From Chromatiaceae bacterium (lineage in GTDB: Bacteria > Pseudomonadota > Gammaproteobacteria > Chromatiales > Chromatiaceae), in the NCBI GenBank assembly GCA_028277465.1, contig JANQGF010000166.1:1-51830 (forward strand): a stretch of 51,830 bases of DNA. The letters are read 5' to 3'. The translations under genes and the position numbers were made by a program. This document shows positions 35,416 to 44,617 of this stretch, piece after piece; position 1 is the first letter of the stretch; each line of letters opens with the position of its first letter. Below the pieces are notes generated by a model. That model worked only from the letters and a program-made list of their open reading frames with translations. It did no database searches and was not told the DNA's origin.

Positions 35416-35499
35416 GACTGGCATTCTACAGAACCCCATACCCGCGCGCATCGCGCACTCGGCCAATCTCCCCACCATTGCCCATCCAGAATGAATGCC

Positions 35500-37455
35500 A
35501 TGATCAGGATCATGTCACCCGGCATTGCACGAATTCCTCATCTCGACGCCTTGCTCGGGGAGGAGGTCTCGAAGGAATCCCTTCTTGGCGGACAAGAGAC
35601 TCCGCGGGCCGTCGCTGGCTGGGGCCGAAAACCCACCACGGCCAAGGCGCGGCGTTATGCCAGATCCCACGGCCTGCCCTATCTTTGCTTGGAAGACGGA
35701 TTTCTCCGCTCCGTCGGTCTCGGTCACGAGGACGCGCCACTCTCACTCGTGATCGATGACCTTGGCATCTATTACGATGCGACGACCCATTCGAGGCTGG
35801 AGGATCTGGTTCGGCGCCCAAGATCGGCAACGGAGGTGGCTCGGGCACGCATGCTGAAACAGGCCTGGCGCGAGACCCGGGTCTCAAAATACAATCACTT
35901 ACGCGAGTTCGAGGGCACCTTGCCGACGCCTTACGTGCTCGTTGTCGACCAGACCTTCGGGGATGCCTCGATCACCTATGGACTGGCTGAGCCAGCGAGC
36001 TTCCACTCCATGTTGTCAACCGCATTGGAGGAGAATCCAGGGCTGACGGTACTGGTGAAGGTACACCCGGATGTGATTGCGGGGCGCAAGAAGGGGCACT
36101 TCGATCCTACCGCCCTGGCCCATATGCAGCGTGTTGCGCTCATCGCTGATGAGGTACACCCGACCAGGCTCATCGAGTCGGCCCGGTCTCTCTACGTCGT
36201 CACCTCTCAGCTGGGATTCGAGGGCTTACTCTGGGACAAGCCCGTGCGAACCTTCGGTATGCCCTTCTATGCAGGTTGGGGCCTGACAGACGATGCGCTG
36301 CCTCCGCCAGTGCGACGTCGGCCGGTTCCTTTGGAGAGCCTCGTCCATGCCGCACTGGTGGACTACGCACGCTATCTGGATCCCGAGACCGGCTCGCCCT
36401 GTGAGGCCGAGCGACTGTTGGACTGGATGGGATTGCAGCGAAGGATGCGGCAGCGTTTTCCCCGCCTGCTTCATGGGGTGGGCTTCTCGCCCTGGAAAAG
36501 GCCGATCGTTCGGGACTTCCTACAGGGTAGTGCCGTGCATTTCGTGAAACGGCCTGAAGCAGTTGCACCGAACCAGACGCTCGCGGTCTGGGGCCTGAAA
36601 GAGACGGGATCCATGAGCGCCATTCGGCTCGAAGACGGCTTCCTACGGTCCGTCGGGCTCGGCACAGACTTGATCAGACCCCTATCCTGGGTCACGGATC
36701 GCACCGGGATCTATTACGATTCCAGCCGACCGTCGGACCTGGAGCAAACCCTTGAGACCGCACCATTCGAACCCGCCCTACTCGCTCGCGCCAGGGCCTT
36801 GCGCGAGCGAATCGTGTCCTCTCGGTTGACCAAGTATAATGTCGGCGGTCAGGCCTGGCAGCGCCCGAAAGGCGCGAAGAGAATCATTCTAGTTCCGGGA
36901 CAGGTCGAGACGGATGCCTCCATCGCCTCTGGGGCACCTGGGATTCGGCGGAACATGGATCTTCTGCGTACCGTTCGTGAGGCCAATCCAGAGGCCTATC
37001 TCCTCTACAAGCCACATCCGGATGTCGTGGCTGGCTTACGTGCGCGGGGACAGGGAGAGGAAGGCGCCTCCCAATGCTGCGACGAGGTGGTGGATGGCGA
37101 TTTGATCCAGATCCTTGGCCAGGTCGACGCCCTTCACGTCATGACATCCCTGGCGGGCTTCGAGGCCCTACTGCGTGGCAAGGCGGTCACCTGCCACGGC
37201 CAACCCTTCTATGCGGGATGGGGCTTGACCACAGATCTGGCCCCGGTTGCACGCCGTACCCGACGCCTCTGCCTGGACAGCCTGGTTGCGGGAACGCTCA
37301 TTCTATACCCGACCTATATCAGTCGCGTCACAGGACGCTTCACGACCCCCGAGCGAGCGCTGGACGAACTGCTCGAATGGCGATCGAGAAGATCGAGGAC
37401 ACTGCCGCTATGGCGTTACCTATTCCGGATCCTGCTCCGACTGAACAAACGCTAA
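35500..37455 (+). CDS. kpsC: Capsule polysaccharide Kdo transferase KpsC
   Basis: This 651-residue protein has two homologous halves, as in KpsC, which builds the poly-Kdo linker on phosphatidylglycerol that primes group 2/3 capsules. Half one has LCLEDGFLRSVGLG, VVDQTFGDASITYG, VLVKVHPDV and FYAGWGLTDD. Half two repeats IRLEDGFLRSVGLG, LVPGQVETDASIASG, LLYKPHPDV, MTSLAGFEALL and FYAGWGLTTD. The start MIRIMSPGIARIPHLDALL aligns with E. coli KpsC MIGIYSPGIWRIPHL, so ATG 35500 is chosen over upstream starts in the same open frame. It points away from the leftward island and ends directly against the stop of kpsE. Confidence 0.93.
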   Translation: MIRIMSPGIARIPHLDALLGEEVSKESLLGGQETPRAVAGWGRKPTTAKARRYARSHGLPYLCLEDGFLRSVGLGHEDAPLSLVIDDLGIYYDATTHSRLEDLVRRPRSATEVARARMLKQAWRETRVSKYNHLREFEGTLPTPYVLVVDQTFGDASITYGLAEPASFHSMLSTALEENPGLTVLVKVHPDVIAGRKKGHFDPTALAHMQRVALIADEVHPTRLIESARSLYVVTSQLGFEGLLWDKPVRTFGMPFYAGWGLTDDALPPPVRRRPVPLESLVHAALVDYARYLDPETGSPCEAERLLDWMGLQRRMRQRFPRLLHGVGFSPWKRPIVRDFLQGSAVHFVKRPEAVAPNQTLAVWGLKETGSMSAIRLEDGFLRSVGLGTDLIRPLSWVTDRTGIYYDSSRPSDLEQTLETAPFEPALLARARALRERIVSSRLTKYNVGGQAWQRPKGAKRIILVPGQVETDASIASGAPGIRRNMDLLRTVREANPEAYLLYKPHPDVVAGLRARGQGEEGASQCCDEVVDGDLIQILGQVDALHVMTSLAGFEALLRGKAVTCHGQPFYAGWGLTTDLAPVARRTRRLCLDSLVAGTLILYPTYISRVTGRFTTPERALDELLEWRSRRSRTLPLWRYLFRILLRLNKR

Positions 37456-38538
37456 TCAATCACGATGATCACGGATGATGGCAACCAACAGCTGGGTAAT
37501 GAGGGCAGCCAGTAAGGCGACGATGGCGAAAACCGTCGCATTGTACAGCCGCCTGGGACGTGTCGAGTATTCCGGGTAAGTCGGGTTCTGCAGAACCGAG
37601 ACCTGTTTTAGCGAGCGCGCCGCCTCGACACGTGTGTTCTCGAGCGCCGTGATGGCACTGGAGTAGAGTTGGCGAGTATGCTCGACCTGAAGGTTTAGCA
37701 TCTCGTACTCCGACGCGAGCTGGTTGAGCGCACGACCCGACTGCTGCGCCAACCGCGCGCGCTCGAAAGCAATCTGCTTCTCCAACGCCTCGATCTCGCT
37801 CTTTGAACGCAGCATGTCCGGCGAGCGCTCGCTCTGGGAAACGCTCAAGGCGAGCCGCTTAGCATTGGCCTTCGCCAGCGACTGCTCGAGCGTGGACACA
37901 ACCGAACTCAGGCTCTGGACGGTCTCCGGCGGTGAGACTAGACCATGTTCGTTCTGGTAGGCCAATAGAACGTCGGTCGCCTCCAGCAAACGATCTCTGA
38001 GGTCTTCCACTTGGACCTCGATGAAGCGCACCTGCCCCTCGGCCAGACGATGGCCCATCTCGTTCATGTGAACCTCACCCTTGCTCAGCATGAGCGTGAC
38101 GATCGCGCGAGCCGTCTCCGGATCACAGGCCTGCGCAGAGACCCTGAGCACCTGCGCATACTCGTCCAGTTCCACCAAGACCCGCTTCAGATAATAGCGA
38201 TGAAAATCCTCGATGGGCACATCCTGGGATGACAACCGCGAGAACCGGTCAAGATTCGGAGCAGCATAATGCGCACGCAGATTCAGCTCCTCATCCAGCA
38301 TCTCGAGCATGTCGACCGACAAGAGATAGTCACGCAGAATCAAAAGGTCATTGGAGCTGCTTCCGCTGAGAATGGCGTCCAAGCCGGCGCCACTTTGAGT
38401 GACCTGTGCACTCATGATTACCACATTGGCTCGCGAAACATAGCGATCCGAGGCCAGCAACAACCAGTAGAAACCGACCACACAGATGGAGACCAGGCAA
38501 ATGAGCCAGACCGGATTCATCGAGGCCAGTCTTTTCAT
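37456..38538 (-). CDS. kpsE: Capsule export inner-membrane protein KpsE
   Basis: A 360-residue polysaccharide co-polymerase-type protein that spans the periplasm and links the KpsMT transporter to KpsD. It has membrane segments near both ends (about 10-28 WLICLVSICVVGFYWLLLA and about 335-355 ATVFAIVALLAALITQLLV) and a long periplasmic coiled coil between (about 170-310). The motif LQNPTYPEYSTRPRRLYN just before the second membrane segment is the family's conserved Pro-rich stretch. Its start overlaps the kpsT stop by 4 bp. Its own stop abuts the kpsC stop (convergent, no spacer). Confidence 0.9.
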   Translation of the reverse strand: MKRLASMNPVWLICLVSICVVGFYWLLLASDRYVSRANVVIMSAQVTQSGAGLDAILSGSSSNDLLILRDYLLSVDMLEMLDEELNLRAHYAAPNLDRFSRLSSQDVPIEDFHRYYLKRVLVELDEYAQVLRVSAQACDPETARAIVTLMLSKGEVHMNEMGHRLAEGQVRFIEVQVEDLRDRLLEATDVLLAYQNEHGLVSPPETVQSLSSVVSTLEQSLAKANAKRLALSVSQSERSPDMLRSKSEIEALEKQIAFERARLAQQSGRALNQLASEYEMLNLQVEHTRQLYSSAITALENTRVEAARSLKQVSVLQNPTYPEYSTRPRRLYNATVFAIVALLAALITQLLVAIIRDHRD

Positions 38539-39200
38539 GCGGCTTTGGTGCCCTTCCGGTAGGCATTCAGCGCATCCTGAATGCTGTCGAACCAGATCGC
38601 CTTACCCTCACGCAACCAGAGACCGGCCTGGCAGAGGTCTTTCAGGATCCCCTCGCTGTGCGAAACCATGATCAGATTCGCCTTGTCGATACGCTCCCTG
38701 AACGCCTTCTTGGCCTTTTCCTTGAACGCGAGGTCTCCAACGGAAGTGGCTTCATCGGAGAGATAAAGATCGAAATCAAAGGCCAATGAAAGCCCGAAGA
38801 GCAGTCGGCTGCGCATACCGCTGGAATAGGTCTTCACAGGCTCATCGAAGGCCTTGCCGATCTCGGCGAAGTCCTGCACGAACGCGATGATCTCGGCAAT
38901 CCGGGCACCGTCACCATGCACGCGGGCAACGAACTTGACGTTTTGCCGACCCGTCATCGCGCTCTGGAATCCGCCCCCCAGACCGATCGGCCAGGACACC
39001 CGACAGTGACGGATAATCCGGCCCCGATCGGGGTGATCCATGCCTCCGATTAAGCGCAGAAGCGTGGACTTCCCGGCGCCGTTACGGCCAACCAAACCAA
39101 CGCTGACGCCTTTCGGCAAACGAAAGTCCACGCCACGCAATACCCAGTTGCTCCCCGCATGGTTGTGGTAGCGTTTATAGACGTCTCGAACTTCAATCAT
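38535..39200 (-). CDS. kpsT: Capsule export ABC transporter ATPase KpsT
   Basis: A 221-residue cytoplasmic ATPase. MIEVRDVYKRYHNHAG is the family start, and its ATG overlaps the kpsM stop by 4 bp, so the longer open frame to 39287 is rejected. Walker A is GRNGAGKST (38-46), the signature SSGMRSRLLFGLSLAF, and Walker B LYLSDEATSVGD, as in KpsT/CtrD. It powers export of the lipid-linked polysaccharide with KpsM. Confidence 0.93.
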   Translation of the reverse strand: MIEVRDVYKRYHNHAGSNWVLRGVDFRLPKGVSVGLVGRNGAGKSTLLRLIGGMDHPDRGRIIRHCRVSWPIGLGGGFQSAMTGRQNVKFVARVHGDGARIAEIIAFVQDFAEIGKAFDEPVKTYSSGMRSRLLFGLSLAFDFDLYLSDEATSVGDLAFKEKAKKAFRERIDKANLIMVSHSEGILKDLCQAGLWLREGKAIWFDSIQDALNAYRKGTKAA

Positions 39201-39979
39201 CTTGCTTTCAAATGCGAGGCATACCGCACGTGGAGGGCCAGACCCCAGGCGATCAAGCTCAGGGTCCAGAGCCAGAGATAGGCCCAATCGACCCCACTCA
39301 GGCTCTTATAGGTCGCGAAGAAGCTCGATCTCAATAACTCCAAGCCGTGCAGAACGGGATTGTAGAGAAGGATTTCCTGCAGCCAGAACGGCAGATTCTG
39401 GACCGGCAAGATGACCCCCGAGAGGATGAACATGGGAAACATCATGATACTGACGACTTGCTCGGACTCCGGGAAGAGACTGACCATCACCGAGACCACC
39501 AGACCAGCCCCAAGGCCCAAGAGCCAAAGCGAAACCCAAAAGAAGATCGCACTTAGTGGATCGGCCGGAACAATCGGGTAATCCAAGAGGGCCGCACCCG
39601 TCAACAGGATGATGAAGATGATGGTCTGGAGTAGGCCCTCTAACCCAGCACGGACGAGCACTGGATCGATTGGCTTGACTTGACGATAGGCAAAGAGGCC
39701 TTGATTGGCCGCGACCGCACCCATTGTGCGCTTCAGCCCGGCGCGAAACACGAAGAAGCCCACCATGCCAACGAGGAGCCAGGGTATGTAGTCGGCGCCA
39801 ATGACGTCGCGGGAGCGGCCCAAGACGAAGTACCGGATCGCAACCCACATCATCAGAAAGGCGATGGGCTCCGCCAGCATCCAGAAGGCCCCCAGACGGT
39901 CGCCCATGATGCGGGCAAGCGCCTCGCGCATGAACAGGGCGTACCAGACGCTCTTTGTGACCTGCCAGGGCGAGCGCAT
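39197..39979 (-). CDS. kpsM: Capsule export ABC transporter permease KpsM
   Basis: A 260-residue ABC-2-type permease with about six membrane helices, normal for KpsM. The N-terminus VWYALFMREALARIMGDRLGAFW contains the family's amphipathic entry helix with LGAFW, and GVILPVQNLPFWLQEILLYNP is the usual segment before the last helices. Only 3 bp separate it from kpsD, and it overlaps kpsT by 4 bp, so the operon is read as a unit. Confidence 0.93.
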   Translation of the reverse strand: MRSPWQVTKSVWYALFMREALARIMGDRLGAFWMLAEPIAFLMMWVAIRYFVLGRSRDVIGADYIPWLLVGMVGFFVFRAGLKRTMGAVAANQGLFAYRQVKPIDPVLVRAGLEGLLQTIIFIILLTGAALLDYPIVPADPLSAIFFWVSLWLLGLGAGLVVSVMVSLFPESEQVVSIMMFPMFILSGVILPVQNLPFWLQEILLYNPVLHGLELLRSSFFATYKSLSGVDWAYLWLWTLSLIAWGLALHVRYASHLKAR

Positions 39980-39982
39980 GGA

Positions 39983-41710
39983 TCAATTCAGTCTCGACAG
40001 GTTGCCGATATCCAGGACCACCCGGGTCGTCACCGCTAGATTGTAGAGAATCTCGGCGAGCACCGAGGCAACCTGTAGGTTCTTGGAAGGAATCGCGGGG
40101 AGAACCAGGATCTCGTCCCCGGGACGCAGACGGGCGTCCTTGGCTGCCACCACCTCTCCGTTCTGTCTCGCGATGAGGATCTTCGAGGAGTCGGCGCGTT
40201 CGGTGAGGCCTCCTGCGCGCCGAATATAGTCGTCGACCCTGTCCTTCGGGTTGAAGACCATGGCCTGCGGAACCAAGATCTCGCCGCTGATGAAGAGCGC
40301 ATCCGATTTGTTTGGAATCGTAATGATGTCGCCATCCTGCAATCCGATGTTGCTGATCTCACCGTGACGCGCGACCACCAGACGACCCGTGGGCGCCAGA
40401 AGCTCGGCGCGCTTGACGAAATCCTGGATCAGCGCCGCTTCCTTGACGCGGATCTCGGCCTCTTCAGCCGTCGCCGAGGAGGCACCCAGATAGGCTGCCT
40501 CGAGTCGGCGCAGGCTCTCTCTCAGCGACTCGCGTTGTCGCAAGGCAACACTCTTGCGCTTGACCGAGACACTGGTGACATCGGCCAATCGCGGGTTGAT
40601 GGGGATGCTGTCGAGCAACTCCATGAGCCGCGCATCGGTGGGGACCGTGAAACGCGTCGGACCCTCGTAGCTACCCTCGACCTGTACCACGATGGTGTCG
40701 AGACGCTGATCCACGGAAAAGAGGATCTCATCGCCACCCCGCAGGAGCTCGCGCCGAAACTCGTCGAGCGGCAGATAAGCCGAGAAGGGGCCCCCACCAC
40801 GCACCCCATTGATCAATGCATGCGAAACACCCGGCTTGAGCTGAACCCAGTCCAGTAGGGCGCCCACGCTGACCGATGTCGAGACCAACTCATAGCGATG
40901 GGCTTGGGAGACGTCGCCCGTCACCGTGACCATCGGACCCCGCGGTCCGACCACGATGGTGTCACCCTCGGCGAACTGAGGGCGAGGGAGCTCACCCCTG
41001 AGCAAGAAGGCATAGAGATCGACCGTGGCAATGGCCTTTCCATTGCGCAGGATACGAATGTCGCGGAAGCTGCCCGATTCGATGTCGATCCCGGATGCCT
41101 GATCGAGGAAGTTCAGCACCGAATCGCCCGGAATACCTGCATAACGCCCCGGGTTCTTCACATAGCCGGTCACGAAGACAGCGACGGGCTGCACACCCTG
41201 CAGATTGGTGTACACAGAAACGTTATCGGTGAAGACCTCGCCGATCGCGGACTTGACGCGCTTGTCCAGTTCTCCTGCCGATACCCCCTGGACCTGGACC
41301 GGGCCCACTTGAGGGACGAAGATGTTGCCTTGGGCATCCACCGGAAACACGCGGTCCAGTTCCAAGGCACCCCAGGCCCGAACGGTCACCTGGTCACCTG
41401 GCATCACCTGGTAGGCGGGGTTCAATCCCGACGCCCGTACCCCGCGAAAGCCACCGGAAAACAGATTCGCACCGAAGGGGAGGATCTCGCCTGTACCAAG
41501 TGCCGCGGGGGTCACCGGGCCGAAGGTGCCCGTATGCGGGCCGATCGAGGGGACCGTGCGTTCCAGGCTCTCGGGCAGCGGGATCACCTGCTGTTCACGT
41601 GGAATATCTCCCTTGTCCGAGACGAGCTGCGCCCCGCTCGGCATCGAGAAGGAGGCAAACAGCAAGGTCCAGAGGGACCACCAAGCCCTCCAGAATCTGC
41701 GGCGAGACAT
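39983..41710 (-). CDS. kpsD: Polysaccharide export outer-membrane protein KpsD
   Basis: This 575-residue protein has a Sec signal (about 1-28, ending SGAQ) and no lipobox Cys, like KpsD rather than Wza. The poly-export domain (about 98-180) contains QVMPGDQVTVRAWGALELDR and NIFVPQVGPVQVQGVSAGEL. Several SLBB-like repeats follow (FVTGYVKNPGRYAGIPGDSV, VTGDVSQAHRYELVSTSVSV, VVQVEGSYEGPTRF, ISGEILVPQAMVFNPKDRVD). It carries the chain through the outer membrane. The start directly follows the stop of the lipoprotein gene, with GAGG in the 3' end of that gene. Confidence 0.92.
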   Translation of the reverse strand: MSRRRFWRAWWSLWTLLFASFSMPSGAQLVSDKGDIPREQQVIPLPESLERTVPSIGPHTGTFGPVTPAALGTGEILPFGANLFSGGFRGVRASGLNPAYQVMPGDQVTVRAWGALELDRVFPVDAQGNIFVPQVGPVQVQGVSAGELDKRVKSAIGEVFTDNVSVYTNLQGVQPVAVFVTGYVKNPGRYAGIPGDSVLNFLDQASGIDIESGSFRDIRILRNGKAIATVDLYAFLLRGELPRPQFAEGDTIVVGPRGPMVTVTGDVSQAHRYELVSTSVSVGALLDWVQLKPGVSHALINGVRGGGPFSAYLPLDEFRRELLRGGDEILFSVDQRLDTIVVQVEGSYEGPTRFTVPTDARLMELLDSIPINPRLADVTSVSVKRKSVALRQRESLRESLRRLEAAYLGASSATAEEAEIRVKEAALIQDFVKRAELLAPTGRLVVARHGEISNIGLQDGDIITIPNKSDALFISGEILVPQAMVFNPKDRVDDYIRRAGGLTERADSSKILIARQNGEVVAAKDARLRPGDEILVLPAIPSKNLQVASVLAEILYNLAVTTRVVLDIGNLSRLN

Positions 41711-42115
41711 TTAGTCGGACCTCACAGGCACACCGGTGTAATCCAGTGGATCAAAAACGGGCCAACCCCCTTCCTGGAGCAAACGGACGCGTTCCCAGAT
41801 CCCATCATCCCCCTGGCAGGCCAGCGCGAGCCGCGGAGGCCCTTCGGTTTGCACCGTGAGCTTGCGGCAGAAACGCCCGCTGGCCGCCCAATAAGTATCG
41901 TGTAGAACCAGAGTGACACCCATACCCCAGGGGCTCTCGGCAAACCAAACACTGGTGCCTCCCGGCTCCCGCGAGAGAACCGTCTGAAAGGTCTCCGGAA
42001 GAACCGACGAGGATGGGGGTAAATCTCTCGATTCGGATCGCTGCTGCAAGGGAAGCATGGTGCAGCCGTTCAATGTGGCCACTAACAACAGGGCCAAGGC
42101 GGCACGCAGATCCAA
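41711..42115 (-). CDS. Small lipoprotein at the head of the kps operon
   Basis: From TTG 42115 this encodes 134 residues with a short hydrophobic signal and a lipobox TLNGC (Cys about 19), then a Ser/Pro-rich linker and a compact domain (SVWFAESPWGMGVTLVLHDT, AASGRFCRKLTV, WERVRLLQEGGWPVFDPLD). The open frame runs to ATG 42253, but the added N-terminus is Cys-rich and unlike a protein export signal, so the TTG is preferred without a strong ribosome site. It touches kpsD with no spacer. A role helping KpsD assembly at the outer membrane is a guess from context. Two Cys in the domain could form a disulfide. Confidence 0.65.
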   Translation of the reverse strand: MDLRAALALLLVATLNGCTMLPLQQRSESRDLPPSSSVLPETFQTVLSREPGGTSVWFAESPWGMGVTLVLHDTYWAASGRFCRKLTVQTEGPPRLALACQGDDGIWERVRLLQEGGWPVFDPLDYTGVPVRSD

Positions 42116-42412
42116 GGTGCGTGATCCGCCACCAGGGCACGAACCCCTACTCCCTTCGCCAATGGCATAATAACAATCTGTGCAGTTAATGTCGTAACAC
42201 CTCGGTGACTTGCCGACACACTGCCGCGCACACGGCAAGGACCAGCCAGGCATGCTAGTGCGTCAGCCACCCCGAGCCAGAGCGCGCGGGGTGTCGGTCT
42301 TGTCCTCGCAGGGGCACCGCAGAGTATAACCCGTCCGCCGAGCAGTGCGCGAAGGCCACTCGGCCGGCTCGCGCACCAATCAAACGGAGCAGTCGCGCGA
42401 CTGCTTGGGTGA

Positions 42413-42862
42413 ATGGATAATCAAAGGCGAGTGAAACGCCGTATCCCGGTAACCGTCATGAAAGAATTCTTCGCGGGGCTTCTGTTAGCGTCTATCTTGC
42501 TTCCGCTCGCATTGCTCGGACTCTTGATGCTCGCCTTTTATGGGGTGACGGGGCGCGTCTCACGCGCCCGCGCGGGTGTCAGGGCGCTCGACCATTTCGT
42601 CAACGCAGCCGTATTCGACGGCTACTCTTGGGAGTCCGTATCCTCTCACGCCTGGCGGGAACGCGAAAGCAAATGGTGGGCGTCGGTCGTGATCCATACG
42701 ACAGATTGGTTTCAACCAGGCCACTGCCGCCGCGCCAACAAGCGCGAGCAGCATGTCGTGGACCTGGTCGTGAAGAAACAACTCCATGCGCAGACGATCG
42801 GCAGAAAGAAAGCACGGATTGCGACCAAGGACAACCGCACCCCTCCCATCAAACTCGAGTGA
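42413..42862 (+). CDS. Small membrane protein of unknown function
   Basis: A 149-residue protein with one strong membrane segment (about 18-45, FFAGLLLASILLPLALLGLL) and a basic soluble tail. The block ALDHFVNAAVFDGYSWESVSSHAWRE followed by FQPGHCRRA resembles small proteins seen in phage and some proteobacterial genomes (ordered as small loop, AWR, then HCR), but no name is known to me. ATG 42458 is an alternative start that begins just before the membrane segment. It faces rightward between two leftward capsule genes, so it has its own promoter. Confidence 0.6.
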   Translation: MDNQRRVKRRIPVTVMKEFFAGLLLASILLPLALLGLLMLAFYGVTGRVSRARAGVRALDHFVNAAVFDGYSWESVSSHAWRERESKWWASVVIHTTDWFQPGHCRRANKREQHVVDLVVKKQLHAQTIGRKKARIATKDNRTPPIKLE

Positions 42863-42971
42863 TGATAAGACCTCAATCGCAATCAGTCCCAGATACTTGA
42901 CCCGATCAATTCAATTGCCGGATCAGTGTCGAGCCCGACCTGATGGCGACCCTGAATTCTGCAAGGTGCTC

Positions 42972-44288
42972 TTAAGTCGCACACTTGACCAATCCCTTGC
43001 TCTTCGATTGCAGCGCCTGGGCTGGACGATCCATCGCCGGCAGGGAAACGGGCATCTCTTCGGGTTCGAGAATCGGCGGCCAAGCCACTCCGGTATGATT
43101 CTTGAAAACTGGCAATCGACGATAGAAGTTTCCGTTTGCCTGGTTGTGGGCCATCAACCACGCCCGGAACCCTAGAAAGAGCTCATGATCCACCGCGCCA
43201 GGCTCACGCCAGAAGTCGTCCAACCGCCCTTGATAGGTCAGCCCGGCGAAGTGATAGATAGGGTCACCCAAGACGCAGACGGGCGTCTCGTGAAGAATCG
43301 AGGAAAGCCCAACTGTACTATTGACCACGATCGTACCAATAGCATGACGCAATAGGTTGGGAAGATGTACGTCGTGGACATAGACCACACGACCATCGAC
43401 TCCATACTTTCGGATCATTCTCCGCAAGAAAGCATGATAATCGCGATATCCTCTATCCAAAGGATGGTGCTTGAAAACGAGCCAATGGCACGGATCGGCG
43501 TGGTTGGCGAATGAGCAGACCACAAACTCGACGAATTCCTCGATCGAAGAGAAACGCGAGTGAACTCGAATCTGGGAGTCATTGTGCGTCTGGAGTGGAA
43601 CAAGAAAAAAACGCCCCGATAGAGGACCTTTTAATGTCTCCCCGAGCGCGCGCTGACGATGCCGATAGACCTGCTTACGCCAACCGCTGCGCAGCCAGAA
43701 GAAGGCCTCCTGAAAGGGATTGAGCGGACGATGGTGCCGGTAATGCGGGAATAAAGGCTTGAAAAGAAAGTTGGCAATCGCGTAACAGGATGCATAGACC
43801 GCCGCCCGCGAAAAGGCCCCCTTGACCGGCTCGACCTTCTGCCTCGAGATGGGATGGATGGGACGCGAGCGATAGAAGTCCGGATCACGTGGAACGGATG
43901 AGAAGTTGTTGGCCCCCCCACGGTCCAGGGTGATGAAATCCGGTCGGAGATAGCCTTCTTCGAACACGTAGAGCTGAACCCGCCGCCAGCGCAAGACATG
44001 TGGCACGACGATGTGGTAGTGACGACAGTCCCCGAACAGAAAAACCACATCGATCTTGTGCTCGGCGAGGAGCGCACTCAGAAAGGTCGGCCAGTCTTCT
44101 AATTTACCCCGAAAATTAATGGATTTGGATGGATAGAAGAGCCAATCCCCCGCGCAGAAATTGACCTTAAGAACCTCGGCCCCCGCTGCTTCCAGATCCC
44201 TTCGCAGGCGTGAAAAAAAAAGTCCCATAGGCCCCTGAAGCAACAACACGCGTTTTCTCGCAAAGGATGACAGCACCTTGATCTCCAT
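42972..44288 (-). CDS. kpsS: Capsule polysaccharide Kdo transferase KpsS
   Basis: This 438-residue protein belongs to the capsule-synthesis (KpsS/LipB) family, which adds the first Kdo to phosphatidylglycerol. Motifs: RVLLLQGPMGLFFSRLRRDL at the start, FLFGDCRHYHIVV, QLYVFEEGYLRPDFITLDRG, FFLVPLQTHNDSQIRVHS, WLVFKHHPLDRGYRDY and VVNSTVGLSSILHETPVCVL. It is longer than the 389 residues of E. coli KpsS, mainly at the C-terminus. It is not next to kpsC: the export operon and a small membrane-protein gene lie between. The ribosome site before the ATG is weak. Confidence 0.9.
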   Translation of the reverse strand: MEIKVLSSFARKRVLLLQGPMGLFFSRLRRDLEAAGAEVLKVNFCAGDWLFYPSKSINFRGKLEDWPTFLSALLAEHKIDVVFLFGDCRHYHIVVPHVLRWRRVQLYVFEEGYLRPDFITLDRGGANNFSSVPRDPDFYRSRPIHPISRQKVEPVKGAFSRAAVYASCYAIANFLFKPLFPHYRHHRPLNPFQEAFFWLRSGWRKQVYRHRQRALGETLKGPLSGRFFLVPLQTHNDSQIRVHSRFSSIEEFVEFVVCSFANHADPCHWLVFKHHPLDRGYRDYHAFLRRMIRKYGVDGRVVYVHDVHLPNLLRHAIGTIVVNSTVGLSSILHETPVCVLGDPIYHFAGLTYQGRLDDFWREPGAVDHELFLGFRAWLMAHNQANGNFYRRLPVFKNHTGVAWPPILEPEEMPVSLPAMDRPAQALQSKSKGLVKCAT

Positions 44289-44465
44289 TGTGTGAGCGAA
44301 CCAGGCTCGTCGCCACCCAACCGTCGCATGGCGTACGCAGTGAGAATAGGATCACGCATGATGGTAGCGAATGATTGTTACGACGCGAAGCTAGTGCAAC
44401 ATGTCTCACCCCAATCTCGACCACAACTGGCCCGAACACAGGGCCACGCACTAGTCGGAAGTCAA
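44289..44465. other. Upstream region of kpsS
   Basis: A short gap between the kpsS start and the terminator of the DUF4214 gene. It must hold the kpsS promoter, but none could be assigned with confidence. An overlapping plus-strand frame here is antisense to the DUF4214 gene. Confidence 0.4.
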
Positions 44466-44498
44466 TAAAAAGGCCCCGCCATTGCTCATGGCGGGGCC
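44466..44498 (-). terminator. Strong intrinsic terminator of the DUF4214 gene
   Basis: A perfect 11-bp stem (ggccccgccat/atggcggggcc) with a 5-base loop is followed, on the minus strand, by a five-T run. It lies about 120 bp after the stop of the leftward gene and separates that gene from kpsS. Confidence 0.9.
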
Positions 44499-44617
44499 GA
44501 AGGGCTCTAGCTGAAGGAGCAATTCACTTGGCTCCCCTTGGTACGCCCAAGCAACCCTACCTGGCCGTGGTCGTCCACATGGCCGTGCACTCCCGGTCAG
44601 GCAGATACGCCGCCTGG

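Noticed and set aside
35044-35499. N-terminal extension of kpsC by about 150 codons
   Set aside because: KpsC homologs begin at the residues encoded from 35500, and the extension is antisense to the neighbouring glycosyltransferase gene.
40898-41905. 335-residue plus-strand frame
   Set aside because: It lies opposite kpsD and the lipoprotein gene and has no recognisable domain.
42116-42412. RfaH ops-type element before the kps operon
   Set aside because: No ops-type core (GGCGGTAG) was seen on either strand upstream of the operon.
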